NCBI GenBank assembly: GCA_030704425.1
Contig: JAPDHM010000001.1
Location: forward strand, 434,001-498,000
From: Rhodobacteraceae bacterium IMCC1909
GTDB taxonomy: Bacteria > Pseudomonadota > Alphaproteobacteria > Rhodobacterales > Rhodobacteraceae
Length of the DNA: 64,000 nt
Direction of reading: 5' to 3'
Part shown: piece by piece, positions 55,236 to 64,000 of the stretch
How the letters are laid out: each line of letters begins with the position of its first letter
Numbering within the stretch: position 1 is the first letter of the stretch
Notes under the pieces: model-generated
The model's database searches: none
The model's input: only the letters and a program-made list of their open reading frames with translations
Told to the model about the DNA's origin: nothing
Translations under genes and position numbers: made by a program

Positions 55236-57083
55236 ATGGAAGTCGCAATTTTATTTGCAGTTGTTGTTGGTCTGATGCTTATCGGTGTTCCCATTGCGGT
55301 CAGCCTTGGCATGGCGTCGATCTTGTTTTTGCTGGCCCTCGGCGATACTTCGCTGGCGTCTATTGCGCAAACATTCTTTCAAGCCATGGCGGGCCATTAT
55401 ACCCTGTTGGCCATTCCTTTTTTCATTTTGGCGTCTAGCTTTATGTCCACGGGCGGCGTTGCGCGGCGCATCATACGCTTTTCGGTGGCTCTGGTTGGGC
55501 ATGTGCCGGGTGGATTGGCGATTGCCGGCGTTTTTGCCTGTATGATGTTTGCGGCATTGTCAGGCTCTTCGCCAGCGACGGTTGTGGCGATCGGCTCCAT
55601 CGTGATCGCGGGCATGCATCAGGTTGGGTATACGAAAGACTTTGCGGCTGGTGTGATCGCGAATGCCGGTACTTTGGGGATTTTGATTCCCCCGTCCATC
55701 GTGATGGTGGTTTATGCAGCGGCGGTGGAAGTCTCCGTTGGGCGCATGTTCCTCGCGGGAGTATTGCCAGGCCTTTTGGCTGGCTGCATGCTGATGATAA
55801 CCATCTACATCATGGCGCGGGTGAAAAACCTACCAAAGGGGGACTGGCAAGGCTGGGATGAGGTTGCGGCCGCAGTCTTAGATGCCGCCTTTGGATTGGT
55901 GCTGATCGTAATCATTCTTGGCGGGATTTATGGTGGTATTTTCACCCCAACCGAGGCTGCCGCTGTGGCTTGTGTCTATGCGTTTTTTGCAGCTTTGATG
56001 ATTTATCGAGATATGGGTCCTTTGCAAGGCAGGGGCTGGTTGCGTGAGGGTGAGCAACGCGCTTTTGGCTTGGGACTGCGGGTCGTAGCCTTTGCGGTGA
56101 TTGGCTTCGTTCTGCATGCATCGCTCGGCAAGGCGGGGGTATATCCAGCTGGCTGGGGGCTGGGTGTAGCGATTGGTTGGGTTTTGGTTTGCCTTGGCAC
56201 AGGCTGGGCGATGACTCATTTTGCAGCCCAACGTAGCCGCGTGGCCTGGCCTGTGATCGTCATGCTTGGCGCTTTTCCGGGTGTGATTTTTGCCTATTGG
56301 ACGATGTTTTCAATTTTCCAGGGCCTATCGGGCTTCGCGTCAGGGTCGATGCTTGCGTTTGCAGGCACTGGGCTTTTGGCTGTTGTGGCTGCGGTGTTTC
56401 TCTTCGCGGCCACCGTGGCACCAGCCATTATCTTCACGTTTTCGCTGCACGGAGCGGCCCGCGAAGGGGAGGACACTGGATTTGGCGTCAGCCTTTTGGG
56501 CGGCGCCAAGGCCATGGGCCGAGGTGTGATCGAAGCGATTATCTATGTGCCAGCCGCCGTTGTGCATAAAGACACCCGCAAAACCTTGTTTGAGTCTGGA
56601 AAACTCACAGTGACTTTGATGTTCATCATCGCCAATGCGCTCATCCTCAAACATGTGTTGACGGATGAGCAAATCCCTCAGCATATTGCCTCTGCCATGC
56701 TGTCCGCAGGTTTTGGGCCGATTATGTTCTTGGTGATCGTTAATGTGATTTTGTTGATTGGCGGGCAATTTATGGAGCCATCGGGGCTTTTGGTCATCGT
56801 TGCGCCCTTGGTATTCCCGATTGCAATTGAGCTGGGCATTGACCCGATCCATCTGGGCATCATCATGGTGGTGAATATGGAGATTGGCATGATCACCCCG
56901 CCCGTGGGGCTCAATCTTTTTGTGACCTCTGGCGTGGCGAATATGCCGATGATGTCCGTTGTGCGCGCGGCCTTGCCCTTTTTGGCGGTCCTATTCGTTT
57001 TCTTAATTCTGATTACCTATGTGCCTTGGATTTCGACGGTCTTGCCAAATGCGATGATGGGACCGGAATTGATTGTGAAATGA
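55236..57083 (+). CDS. dctM: TRAP transporter large permease DctM, enlarged
   Basis: 615 residues against the usual 425-465. N-terminal DctM half (LFAVVVGLMLIGVPIAVSLG; GSSPATVVAIGS; GTLGILIPPSIVMVVYA) and C-terminal half (GQFMEPSGLLVIVAPLVFP; GMITPPVGLNLFVTSG) are intact. Between about residues 265 and 440 there is an extra, mostly hydrophobic insertion with around four more membrane helices. Substrate is moved with Na+ or H+. ATG 55236 follows AAGGA. Confidence 0.92.
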   Translation: MEVAILFAVVVGLMLIGVPIAVSLGMASILFLLALGDTSLASIAQTFFQAMAGHYTLLAIPFFILASSFMSTGGVARRIIRFSVALVGHVPGGLAIAGVFACMMFAALSGSSPATVVAIGSIVIAGMHQVGYTKDFAAGVIANAGTLGILIPPSIVMVVYAAAVEVSVGRMFLAGVLPGLLAGCMLMITIYIMARVKNLPKGDWQGWDEVAAAVLDAAFGLVLIVIILGGIYGGIFTPTEAAAVACVYAFFAALMIYRDMGPLQGRGWLREGEQRAFGLGLRVVAFAVIGFVLHASLGKAGVYPAGWGLGVAIGWVLVCLGTGWAMTHFAAQRSRVAWPVIVMLGAFPGVIFAYWTMFSIFQGLSGFASGSMLAFAGTGLLAVVAAVFLFAATVAPAIIFTFSLHGAAREGEDTGFGVSLLGGAKAMGRGVIEAIIYVPAAVVHKDTRKTLFESGKLTVTLMFIIANALILKHVLTDEQIPQHIASAMLSAGFGPIMFLVIVNVILLIGGQFMEPSGLLVIVAPLVFPIAIELGIDPIHLGIIMVVNMEIGMITPPVGLNLFVTSGVANMPMMSVVRAALPFLAVLFVFLILITYVPWISTVLPNAMMGPELIVK

Positions 57084-57148
57084 TAGATTAGAAAGGCCAA
57101 AGCCTATATCCCTTTTGCAAAGGGCTTGCGGCCAAACGGAGGATAATA

Positions 57149-59032
57149 ATGGACCCGGTGACGCTGACCCATGAGATGATCGTTGTGCTTGCGGTGCTTT
57201 TTGTGACGGTTACATTGTTTATCACCGAAGCCTTTCGCATCGATGTGACCGCAATCCTGACCATGCTGGCACTGGGGCTGCTCAGCCAACTGCCCGGACT
57301 TGGCAATCTCGCTGATACCTCGCGATTGTTTGATGGCTTTGCCTCAAACGCGGTGATTTCGATCATTGCCGTTATGATCATCGGGGCGGGGCTCGATAAG
57401 ACTGGTTTGATGTCGAAAGTGGCGGGTTATATTTTGAGACTCGGTGGGGCGAAGGAAACGCGAATCGTGCCGATCATTTCCGGTTCGGTTGGGATTATCT
57501 CATCGTTCATGCAAAACGTCGGGGCCGCAGCCCTGTTTTTGCCGGTGCTCAGCCGCATTTCCGTGCGGGCAGAATTGCCCATGTCTCGGCTTTTGATGCC
57601 TATGGGGTTTTGCGCCATTTTAGGCGGCACGATCACTATGGTAGGTTCGTCGCCGCTGATCTTGCTCAACGATCTTATGGGCGTTGCCAATGCTGGATTG
57701 CCGGGCGACCAACAGATGCGCCCCTTTGAGCTTTTCGATGTCACGCCGATAGGTCTGTGTTTGATTATAACTGGGATCTTATATTTCATGCTCTTGGGAC
57801 GCTGGATTTTACCGCGAAGAGACGGCGCGGGTGACGGTACCTCAGCGCAATCGATGCTTGACTATGTCAAAGCGGTTTACGGGCTAAAGGCGGTTATCTT
57901 TGAGGTGCAAGTGCCCGAGGGCAATATTCTGATTGGCCATCGTTTGGCCGATATCATGGATGCGCATCACATCTATATCATCGGCACAGATTATCGCGGC
58001 CGCCAAGTGGTGGCCCCCATGGCCCCCACACAGATTGAGGCCCCCTGCCGTTTGGCCATTTTGGGCCGCCGGCGCGTGGTGGAGGAATTTGCCAAAATCT
58101 ACGGCTTGGAAATTTTACCGCAGCTTGACAGTTTTTCCGACAATTTTGCCGCGACCCACGCAGGTGTGGCGGAGATTGTTGTGCCGCCCGGCTCATCCGT
58201 GATTGGCAAAACCCCGGGGCAGATCCGTTTTCGTGCCACCCATGGCCTGTCGTTGCTGGGCATTCACCGTGGGGAAGACACCTTGAGCCATGTGGAAACC
58301 CCTGATCACGCCGCGACCCGTCTCACCCATGTGCCGCTTTTGGCAGGCGATACTTTGGTGGTGCATACCAAGTGGGAATCCCTGACCAGGCTGAGCCGCA
58401 ACCGTGATTATGTCATTGTCACCTCTGAATACCCGCGCGAAGAGGTGCGGCCGCAAAAAGTGAGCTGGGCTTTGGTCTTCTTTGTCTTGGCGATTGCCAT
58501 GATCTTGTTGACCGATATTCGCCTGTCTTTGTGCCTCTTGACCGGCGCCTCGGGCATGATCGTGTCGCGTGTCCTGTCCATCGATGAGGCCTATGAGGCC
58601 GTCAGCTGGAATACCGTGTTTTTATTGGCCAGCCTTATCCCCCTTGGGGTGGCTGTCCAAGCCACGGGCACAGCCGCTTGGATTGCGCAACAGGTTCTCA
58701 TGCTCTTAGAGGGATGGCCGATTTGGGGCTTGCAAGTGGGCGTGGCGATTATGGCCACGATCTTCACTTTGGTGATGTCCAATGTGGGGGCCACCGTGTT
58801 GCTCGTGCCCTTGGCTGTCTCCATCGCAGTTGCGGCAGGCGGTAACCCGGCGATTTTTGCGCTGACCGTGGCCATATCAACCTCAAACTCGTTTTTGATC
58901 CCCACCCATCAAGTAAATGCTCTGATTATGGGGCCGGGCGGCTATCGTGTGGTTGATTTCGTGCGTTGCGGCGCGGGGATGACCCTATTGTTTCTGGTCG
59001 TCTCTATGGTGGTGATGAACCTGCTGTTTTAA
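57149..59032 (+). CDS. SLC13/DASS-type permease with RCK_C domains
   Basis: 627 residues. Transmembrane halves at residues about 1-215 and 440-627 flank a soluble region with two TrkA-C (RCK_C) modules (VKAVYGLKAVIFEVQVPEG; AEIVVPPGSSVIGKTPGQI). GSVGIISSFMQNVGAAALFLP and ISTSNSFLIPTHQVNALIMG are the SNT-like motifs of the SLC13 family. Members carry dicarboxylates or sulfate with Na+. It lies 65 bp after dctM with a strong GGAGG site, so a common transcript is possible. It overlaps the tpiA stop by 4 bp. Confidence 0.9.
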   Translation: MDPVTLTHEMIVVLAVLFVTVTLFITEAFRIDVTAILTMLALGLLSQLPGLGNLADTSRLFDGFASNAVISIIAVMIIGAGLDKTGLMSKVAGYILRLGGAKETRIVPIISGSVGIISSFMQNVGAAALFLPVLSRISVRAELPMSRLLMPMGFCAILGGTITMVGSSPLILLNDLMGVANAGLPGDQQMRPFELFDVTPIGLCLIITGILYFMLLGRWILPRRDGAGDGTSAQSMLDYVKAVYGLKAVIFEVQVPEGNILIGHRLADIMDAHHIYIIGTDYRGRQVVAPMAPTQIEAPCRLAILGRRRVVEEFAKIYGLEILPQLDSFSDNFAATHAGVAEIVVPPGSSVIGKTPGQIRFRATHGLSLLGIHRGEDTLSHVETPDHAATRLTHVPLLAGDTLVVHTKWESLTRLSRNRDYVIVTSEYPREEVRPQKVSWALVFFVLAIAMILLTDIRLSLCLLTGASGMIVSRVLSIDEAYEAVSWNTVFLLASLIPLGVAVQATGTAAWIAQQVLMLLEGWPIWGLQVGVAIMATIFTLVMSNVGATVLLVPLAVSIAVAAGGNPAIFALTVAISTSNSFLIPTHQVNALIMGPGGYRVVDFVRCGAGMTLLFLVVSMVVMNLLF

Positions 59033-59760
59033 CTCTCTGCCAAGCTGCGCATAATGGGCAGAAAATCCTCGGCTTTGAGACTCGCGCCGCCCACCAATGC
59101 GCCGTTCACATGGGTGATGGCGAAAATTTCTTGGGCATTGCTCGGCTTGACTGAGCCGCCATAAAGGATGGAGATCTCCTGACCGGCCGCGCCAAAGATT
59201 GCATGGAGCTGAGCGCGCAAAGCATCGTGGACTTCGGTTATTTCAGCCACAGTGGGAACAAGACCCGTTCCAATGGCCCAAATTGGCTCATAGGCAATGA
59301 CGACCTGGGCATCATCGGGCAGGGAGCTGGACAGCTGCGCCAACACGACCTCAAGCGCCTGACCTGCGGCGCGTTGCTTTTGGCTCTCACCAAGGCAGAT
59401 GATGGGCGTGAGCGCGGATTGGAGAGCTGCTTGGGCTTTGGCGCGCACCAAACTGTCGCTCTCGCCATAGCCTTCGCGCCTCTCGGAGTGGCCAAGGATG
59501 ACATAGGAGGCACCGCAATCGGCCAGCTGCGCGGCGCTGATGTCGCCGGTGAAGGCACCTGATGGGGCGTGGTGGCAATTCTGCCCGCCGATGGCCAATG
59601 GTCCAGCCAGGCTGGCCGCTCTGTGTAGTAAATGCGCCGGCGGGCATAGAATGGTCGAGCAGGGGCTCTCTTGTGCGGCCTTTGCAATGGCTTGGATCTC
59701 AGACAGGCTCGCCTGTGTTCCGTTCATTTTCCAATTTCCAGCGGCGATTTTTTGGGGCAT
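59029..59760 (-). CDS. tpiA: triosephosphate isomerase
   Basis: 243 residues. AAGNWKMNG with the active-site Lys, YVILGHSERR with the catalytic His, and VIAYEPIWAIGTG with the catalytic Glu. Interconverts dihydroxyacetone phosphate and glyceraldehyde-3-phosphate. ATG 59760 is preceded by GGAAGGATCTCC. It converges on the SLC13 gene; the two stop codons share TTAA. Confidence 0.95.
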   Translation of the reverse strand: MPQKIAAGNWKMNGTQASLSEIQAIAKAAQESPCSTILCPPAHLLHRAASLAGPLAIGGQNCHHAPSGAFTGDISAAQLADCGASYVILGHSERREGYGESDSLVRAKAQAALQSALTPIICLGESQKQRAAGQALEVVLAQLSSSLPDDAQVVIAYEPIWAIGTGLVPTVAEITEVHDALRAQLHAIFGAAGQEISILYGGSVKPSNAQEIFAITHVNGALVGGASLKAEDFLPIMRSLAES

Positions 59761-59790
59761 TGGAGATCCTTCCAAGGGGTGGGTATTTAT

Positions 59791-60117
59791 TTAGGAGTTT
59801 TGCAGCAAAGAGCGTCTGGCCCAATCGCAGGCCAGCTCCGGCTCATCCATTGCAGCGTCGGGCAGGGTCCAATAGGGCATGGCGACGCGCTTGTTGCCCT
59901 TGCCGTCATGAATAAATTGCTGCGATCCTTGGGCGGCGAGGTCGCTTGCAAGCGCACCCTTTGCCTTGATCATCAAAGCGCCCGTGCTGATGATCAGTGC
60001 AAAAATAACCCTGTTCGCATAGATCGCCAACCCGCCAAACATTTTGCGGGTTGTCAGAGTGCCGACGCCTGCAAAATGATCTTTCACAAAGGCGATATCA
60101 GCGTCGGAAATGCTCAT
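59791..60117 (-). CDS. TfoX N-terminal domain protein
   Basis: 108 residues. VTKMFGG-like segment (TTRKMFGGLAIYANRVIFALI) and the C-terminal MPYWTLPDAAMDEPELACDW match the TfoX/Sxy N-terminal domain family. It lacks the C-terminal TfoX domain, so it is not the competence regulator proper. Its ATG overlaps the stop of sufA (60114-60117), which couples their translation. Confidence 0.85.
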   Translation of the reverse strand: MSISDADIAFVKDHFAGVGTLTTRKMFGGLAIYANRVIFALIISTGALMIKAKGALASDLAAQGSQQFIHDGKGNKRVAMPYWTLPDAAMDEPELACDWARRSLLQNS

Positions 60118-60479
60118 TTCTTGGCGAAAAGTGTTTCGTCGAATTTGATGCTTTCGCCGCAGCCACAGGCATCAACCACATTTGGATTTTTGAATTTGAA
60201 GCTAGATTCTAACAGGCTGGTCTCATAGTCAATCTCAGTACCGAAGAGGAACATCTGCGCCATTGGAGCAATCATAACCCGCGCGCCATCGGTTTCAATC
60301 AATTCATCATGGGCTTCGATTTCATCGACATAGTCCATTGTATATTCCATGCCGGCACAGCCGCCCTTTTTCACGCCAATACGCAGGCCCTTATGGCCCT
60401 CGCGCGCCATGAGCTTGGTGATTTGCCCAATCGCGGCAGGGGTGAGGGTCACAGCTTGTTTACCCGGAATACTGAACAT
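60114..60479 (-). CDS. sufA: A-type Fe-S carrier SufA/IscA
   Basis: 121 residues. HesB/IscA fold with ligands Cys41 (KKGGCAGMEYTMDY), Cys105 and Cys107 (DACGCGESI). It accepts clusters from the SUF scaffold and delivers them to apoproteins. It follows a DUF59 gene on the same strand, 118 bp away, so it likely belongs to the end of a SUF system whose core genes are elsewhere. Confidence 0.92.
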   Translation of the reverse strand: MFSIPGKQAVTLTPAAIGQITKLMAREGHKGLRIGVKKGGCAGMEYTMDYVDEIEAHDELIETDGARVMIAPMAQMFLFGTEIDYETSLLESSFKFKNPNVVDACGCGESIKFDETLFAKK

Positions 60480-60597
60480 GTCTGATCCTTTTCAATCTGC
60501 TCTTAACCTAAGAGCGGGCCAAGCGAACTGCAAGAGGGGACATGCAGGTTGCAATCGCTCTTTGCGACCAGGCTGCGGTGCCAGACGGCGCGGGACC

Positions 60598-60957
60598 CTA
60601 CATAAAGCCCAATTCGAGCCTTGCCTCATCGGACATCATATCCATGCCCCAAGGCGGCTCCCAAACCAGCTCAACATCCACATGTTTGACGCCTGGCAAG
60701 GGTTCAACGGCCTCGGCCACCCAGCCGGGCATTTCACCGGCCACCGGGCAGCCGGGCGCGGTGAGGGTCATGGCAATTTTCACCTCGGAGTCCTCATTGA
60801 TGTCTACCGTATAAATGAGGCCAAGATCGAAAATATTAACCGGAATTTCAGGATCATACACCGTGCGGATGCTGTCGACAATATTGTCATACAGCGGGTG
60901 ATCTGTGCTCGAGGGCGCGATCAATGGTGTACCTTCAACAGGGGACTTGTCCGACAT
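60598..60957 (-). CDS. DUF59/MIP18-family Fe-S assembly protein (SufT-like)
   Basis: 119 residues. VYDPEIPVNIFDLGLIYTVDI and MTLTAPGCPVAGEMPGWV with the conserved Cys are the DUF59 hallmarks; the C-terminal ELVWEPPWGMDMMSDEARLELG is typical of SufT/SUF-linked members. It helps target or mature Fe-S proteins. ATG 60957 follows AAGGATC; the open frame upstream is not conserved. Confidence 0.9.
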   Translation of the reverse strand: MSDKSPVEGTPLIAPSSTDHPLYDNIVDSIRTVYDPEIPVNIFDLGLIYTVDINEDSEVKIAMTLTAPGCPVAGEMPGWVAEAVEPLPGVKHVDVELVWEPPWGMDMMSDEARLELGFM

Positions 60958-61130
60958 GTTATGATCCTTGAGTATTTTTATAAGGTATAAAGGGGCAGGA
61001 CGCTGGGGTAAAGCAATAACCTGAAGTAGGACCGTCATGCGCGGCGGGCGCGCCCTTGGTTTTCGGTGAAAATCGTGAATTTTTCGACCAATCGCTTGAT
61101 CCTTCATAAGGTTTAGAGCATGTGAGGCCC

Positions 61131-62261
61131 ATGACAGAAAAATTCTCATTCCAATTGCATGCGCGCTCAGGCAAGGCCCGGGCTGGCACGATTCACACCC
61201 CGCGTGGTAAGATCCGCACGCCAGCTTTTATGCCCGTTGGAACGGCGGCCACGGTCAAGGCGATGTTGCCGGGCTCTGTGCGCCAAACTGGGGCGGATAT
61301 ATTGCTGGGCAATACCTATCATTTGATGCTGCGCCCGACCGCAGAGCGGATTGATCGGCTGGGCGGGCTTCACAAGTTTATGAACTGGGAGCGTCCCATT
61401 TTGACCGATAGCGGCGGGTTTCAGGTGATGAGCCTGTCAAGCCTGCGCAAGATGAGCGAAGACGGGGTGACGTTTAAGTCGCATATTGATGGCTCAAAGC
61501 ATCATCTGACGCCCGAGCGCTCGATGGAGATCCAACGGCTATTGGGCAGTGATATCGTGATGTGTTTCGATGAATGTCCGGCTTTACCGGCAGAGCGTGA
61601 CGAAATTGCCCGCTCCATGCGGATGTCGATGCGATGGGCCGGGCGCTCTCGCGAGGCCTTCGGTGATCGTCCGGGTCATGCTTTATTTGGCATTCAGCAG
61701 GGCGGTTTGGATGAGCAATTGCGCGGCGAAAGTGCCGATGCGCTCAAGGCCATTGGCTTTGAAGGTTACGCGGTTGGCGGTCTGGCGGTGGGTGAGGGGC
61801 AGAAGGCCATGTTCGAGGTACTCGATTTTGCGCCCGATCAATTGCCTGAGGACAACCCGCGATATTTGATGGGTGTTGGCAAGCCTGATGATATCGTGGG
61901 CGCCGTGAAACGTGGCATTGATATGATGGATTGTGTTTTGCCCAGCCGGTCCGGTCGCACAGGGCAGGTCTTCACCCGCCGGGGTGTGGTAAACATTAAA
62001 AATGCGCGTCACCAAGATGACCCGCGGCCCTTGGACGAGGCCTGTAGCTGCCCGGCCTGCAGCAATTATTCGCGCGCCTATTTGCACCATGTGTTCCGCA
62101 GTCAGGAGATTATCAGCTCCATGCTTCTGACCTGGCATAATCTGCATTATTTCCAAGAGATCATGCAGCAGGTGCGCGAGGCGATTGAGGTGGATGATTT
62201 TACCGGATTTGAACGCCAGTTCCATGCAGAGCGGGCTTTGGGCGATATTGAGCCGGAGTAG
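61131..62261 (+). CDS. tgt: queuine/preQ1 tRNA-ribosyltransferase
   Basis: 376 residues. [16 protein letters not shown], nucleophile region [45 protein letters not shown] and the zinc site [16 protein letters not shown]. Exchanges guanine 34 for preQ1 in tRNAs with GUN anticodons, which include the tRNA-His(GTG) in this window. GAGG lies close to the ATG; an in-frame ATG three codons upstream is possible. Confidence 0.95.
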   Translation: MTEKFSFQLHARSGKARAGTIHTPRGKIRTPAFMPVGTAATVKAMLPGSVRQTGADILLGNTYHLMLRPTAERIDRLGGLHKFMNWERPILTDSGGFQVMSLSSLRKMSEDGVTFKSHIDGSKHHLTPERSMEIQRLLGSDIVMCFDECPALPAERDEIARSMRMSMRWAGRSREAFGDRPGHALFGIQQGGLDEQLRGESADALKAIGFEGYAVGGLAVGEGQKAMFEVLDFAPDQLPEDNPRYLMGVGKPDDIVGAVKRGIDMMDCVLPSRSGRTGQVFTRRGVVNIKNARHQDDPRPLDEACSCPACSNYSRAYLHHVFRSQEIISSMLLTWHNLHYFQEIMQQVREAIEVDDFTGFERQFHAERALGDIEPE

Positions 62262-62272
62262 CCAAGGGGCGT

Positions 62273-62761
62273 TCAGGGCGCCAATGTGATGCGCAGATTC
62301 GCCGGATAGGCATAGCGGTCTTTGCTGCGGTCACGCAGGGAAATTGTGCCTGCAATGCGCGGCCCGCCGCTGCCCAATGTGAGCCGCAGCCCCTCGTTTT
62401 TGGGAGCAGATTGATTGACGGCTTCGAGCGTAAAGCGGGCCGCAAGATTTGTGTCCGGCATGTGGCAATATCCATTGATTGGTGCAGGCGCGCCTTTATA
62501 GATCGGCAGGCGCACCTGCGCCGGAGTCTGAAAGGCGGCCGATAGGTGCTGATCTGACGTGAAGATCTTACAGCGGGCGCCCGGCCGCTCTTGGCGATGG
62601 CCCGCCACGAAGCTGCGGATCGTGATGACATCAAACCGCAACGGCTGGGTGGTGATCTTGGCACTCGGACTGCGGGCATCCGCGATGTAATCTGCAATGG
62701 CCAACGGGGGGGCACAGCTGGCCAGTGCAGTGAGTAGCACAAGACTAAGGGCAAATCGCAT
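62273..62761 (-). CDS. small lipoprotein of unknown function
   Basis: 162 residues. Signal peptide with lipobox LASC and lipid-anchoring Cys16 (MRFALSLVLLTALASC). The mature part is soluble and probably beta-rich, with two more cysteines (ARCKIFTSD; GYCHMPDT) that could form a disulfide. No family recognised. It converges on tgt with an 11-bp gap. Confidence 0.75.
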   Translation of the reverse strand: MRFALSLVLLTALASCAPPLAIADYIADARSPSAKITTQPLRFDVITIRSFVAGHRQERPGARCKIFTSDQHLSAAFQTPAQVRLPIYKGAPAPINGYCHMPDTNLAARFTLEAVNQSAPKNEGLRLTLGSGGPRIAGTISLRDRSKDRYAYPANLRITLAP

Positions 62762-62934
62762 TGTGACACCTCTCGAAAAGGGCTCATGTTATCGCGCGGC
62801 GCCCGTGGCTGCAAATGAAATGCCTGGGGCGATGGGGGATTGGAGATTTTATATCGACTAAAGGCGCAATATTTAAACTTATTTAAACCTCATCGCTTGC
62901 ACTTCTTAGATTGTGCAGGCAGTTTACATTGGGT

Positions 62935-62968
62935 CTTGAAATTGAGGCAGTTGCGCCCCAGTTATATA
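62935..62968 (+). promoter_or_regulatory. RpoH (sigma-32)-type promoter of lon
   Basis: -35 element CTTGAAA (62935-62941), spacer of 14 bases, -10 element CCCCAGTTATATA (62956-62968). This matches the classical heat-shock consensus (CTTGAAA ... CCCCAT-T) closely, and lies about 70 bp before the lon start, as expected for a heat-shock protease gene. Confidence 0.75.
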
Positions 62969-63037
62969 GCAAGATTGGGGCCGGGTGAATTGCCTAATTG
63001 GGATTCGCTCTATGTCTGCCACAGATAAGGAACGAGA

Positions 63038-64000
63038 ATGACTTTGAATTTAGCCGATAGCTACCCTGTATTGCCGCTGCGCGACATCGTTGTGTTTCCG
63101 CATATGATCGTGCCTCTATTTGTTGGGCGCGATAGATCTGTGCGCGCGCTTGAGCAGGTGATGACGCAAGACAAGCAAATTTTGCTGTCCTCACAGCGCG
63201 ACCCCGCAGAGGATGATCCTTCTGAAGATGGGATTTTCCGAGTCGGTGTTTTGGCCAATGTCTTGCAGCTGTTAAAACTCCCTGATGGCACGGTTAAAGT
63301 TCTGGTCGAAGGCCGCGCCCGAGTTCAAATTGATCGCTTCATCGGCAATGAGTCTTATTTTGAAGCCGAGGCCAGCCTTTTGGAGGAGACGCAGGGCGAT
63401 GAGGACATGGTTGCAGCCTTGGTGCGTTCGGTCTCATCTGAGTTTGAGCTCTATGCCAAAGTTAAGAAAAACGTACCCGAGGAGGCGCTGGCGGCCATTG
63501 CCGAGACGCGCAATTCAAGCAAGTTGGCCGATCTGGCCTCTGGGCATCTTGGCGTTGAGGTTGAGCAAAAGCAGGAACTTTTGGAGCTGCTCTGCGTGGC
63601 GGAGCGTTTGGAGAAAGTCTACGGTTTGATGCAGGGCGAAATGTCCGTGCTGAAAGTTGAGAAAAAGATCAAGTCGCGGGTCAAAACTCAAATGGAGAAC
63701 ACCCAGCGCGAATATTATTTGAATGAGCAAATGAAAGCCATTCAAAGAGAACTGGGCGAGGGGGAAGAAGGCGAAGGCGAATTGGCCGAGCTGGAGGCCA
63801 AAATTGCACAAACGAAATTGTCCAAGGAAGCCTCTGACAAAGCCGCCGCTGAATTGAAAAAGCTCAAGAATATGTCCCCGATGTCAGCAGAAGCGACCGT
63901 CGTGCGCAATTATCTTGATTGGATGCTTTCTCTGCCCTGGGGTGTGCGCAGCCGGGTCAAGAAAGATCTTACTAAGGCACAGAAGACCCTAGATGATGAT
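63038..64000 (+). CDS. lon: ATP-dependent protease Lon, N-terminal part
   Basis: The first 321 codons; the gene continues past the right edge. The LON substrate-binding domain starts with YPVLPLRDIVVFPHMIVPLF; the helical section REYYLNEQMKAIQRELGEGE leads to SWLxLPWG-type NYLDWMLSLPWGVRS, just before the AAA+ module. The ATPase and the Ser-Lys protease dyad lie outside the window. Cytoplasmic degradation of damaged and regulatory proteins. Confidence 0.96.
   Translation, partial: MTLNLADSYPVLPLRDIVVFPHMIVPLFVGRDRSVRALEQVMTQDKQILLSSQRDPAEDDPSEDGIFRVGVLANVLQLLKLPDGTVKVLVEGRARVQIDRFIGNESYFEAEASLLEETQGDEDMVAALVRSVSSEFELYAKVKKNVPEEALAAIAETRNSSKLADLASGHLGVEVEQKQELLELLCVAERLEKVYGLMQGEMSVLKVEKKIKSRVKTQMENTQREYYLNEQMKAIQRELGEGEEGEGELAELEAKIAQTKLSKEASDKAAAELKKLKNMSPMSAEATVVRNYLDWMLSLPWGVRSRVKKDLTKAQKTLDDD

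Noticed and set aside
1-64000. CRISPR arrays, rRNA genes, prophage structural genes
   Set aside because: Read through on both strands; no regularly spaced repeats, rRNA sequence or phage gene blocks were seen.

Overview
The window looks like the chromosome of a marine alphaproteobacterium of the Roseobacter lineage (Rhodobacteraceae). Evidence: a tRNA-His with A73 and no encoded G-1 (an alphaproteobacterial trait), a phosphatidylcholine synthase, MmcB, the ethylmalonyl-CoA pathway genes ccr and ecm, a form II CO-dehydrogenase operon and a TRAP transporter. Species cannot be fixed by eye; a Planktomarina/RCA-type organism is a guess. GC content is moderate, with clearly AT-richer DNA at about 32.2-37.8 kb.

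0-13 kb: the 5' end of a sialic/nonulosonic-acid synthase gene (neuB) behind a glycosyltransferase-like gene; a DsbA-like oxidoreductase; choline sulfatase; an NCS2 purine permease; a tightly coupled three-gene operon (M19 dipeptidase, 550-aa unknown, 169-aa unknown); truA; a 130-bp element with terminal inverted repeats and three internal hairpins; and a ycjX-GNAT-ycjF operon.

13-31.8 kb: mostly core genes: ileS, a DMT transporter, phosphatidylcholine synthase, xerC, a DUF484 protein, transaldolase, priA, then ecm / plsB-like acyltransferase / ccr, a RecD-like helicase, a non-pyrrolysine MttB homologue, mmcB and tRNA-His.

31.8-37.9 kb: a probable genomic island next to tRNA-His. It holds two diverged direct repeats about 4.55 kb apart, an IS3 transposase remnant, a cluster of GGACA motifs around a perfect palindrome, two transporters, an IPNS-like oxygenase, a metallo-beta-lactamase-fold hydrolase, a secreted-protein gene broken by an in-frame stop, and at its far edge a Bcr/CflA transporter that has lost its C-terminus.

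38.8-64 kb: DUF3429 plus an iron-sulfur photolyase, divergent from a photolyase-like protein with apparently swapped domain order; coxSLM (form II, AYRGAGR) followed by coxD and coxE; iolB; azlCD; citramalate synthase; a P450; a dctPQM TRAP system with an enlarged DctM and an adjacent SLC13 permease; tpiA; an Fe-S assembly group (SufA and a DUF59 protein, with a TfoX-like gene); tgt; a small lipoprotein; and lon behind a good RpoH-type promoter, running off the right edge.
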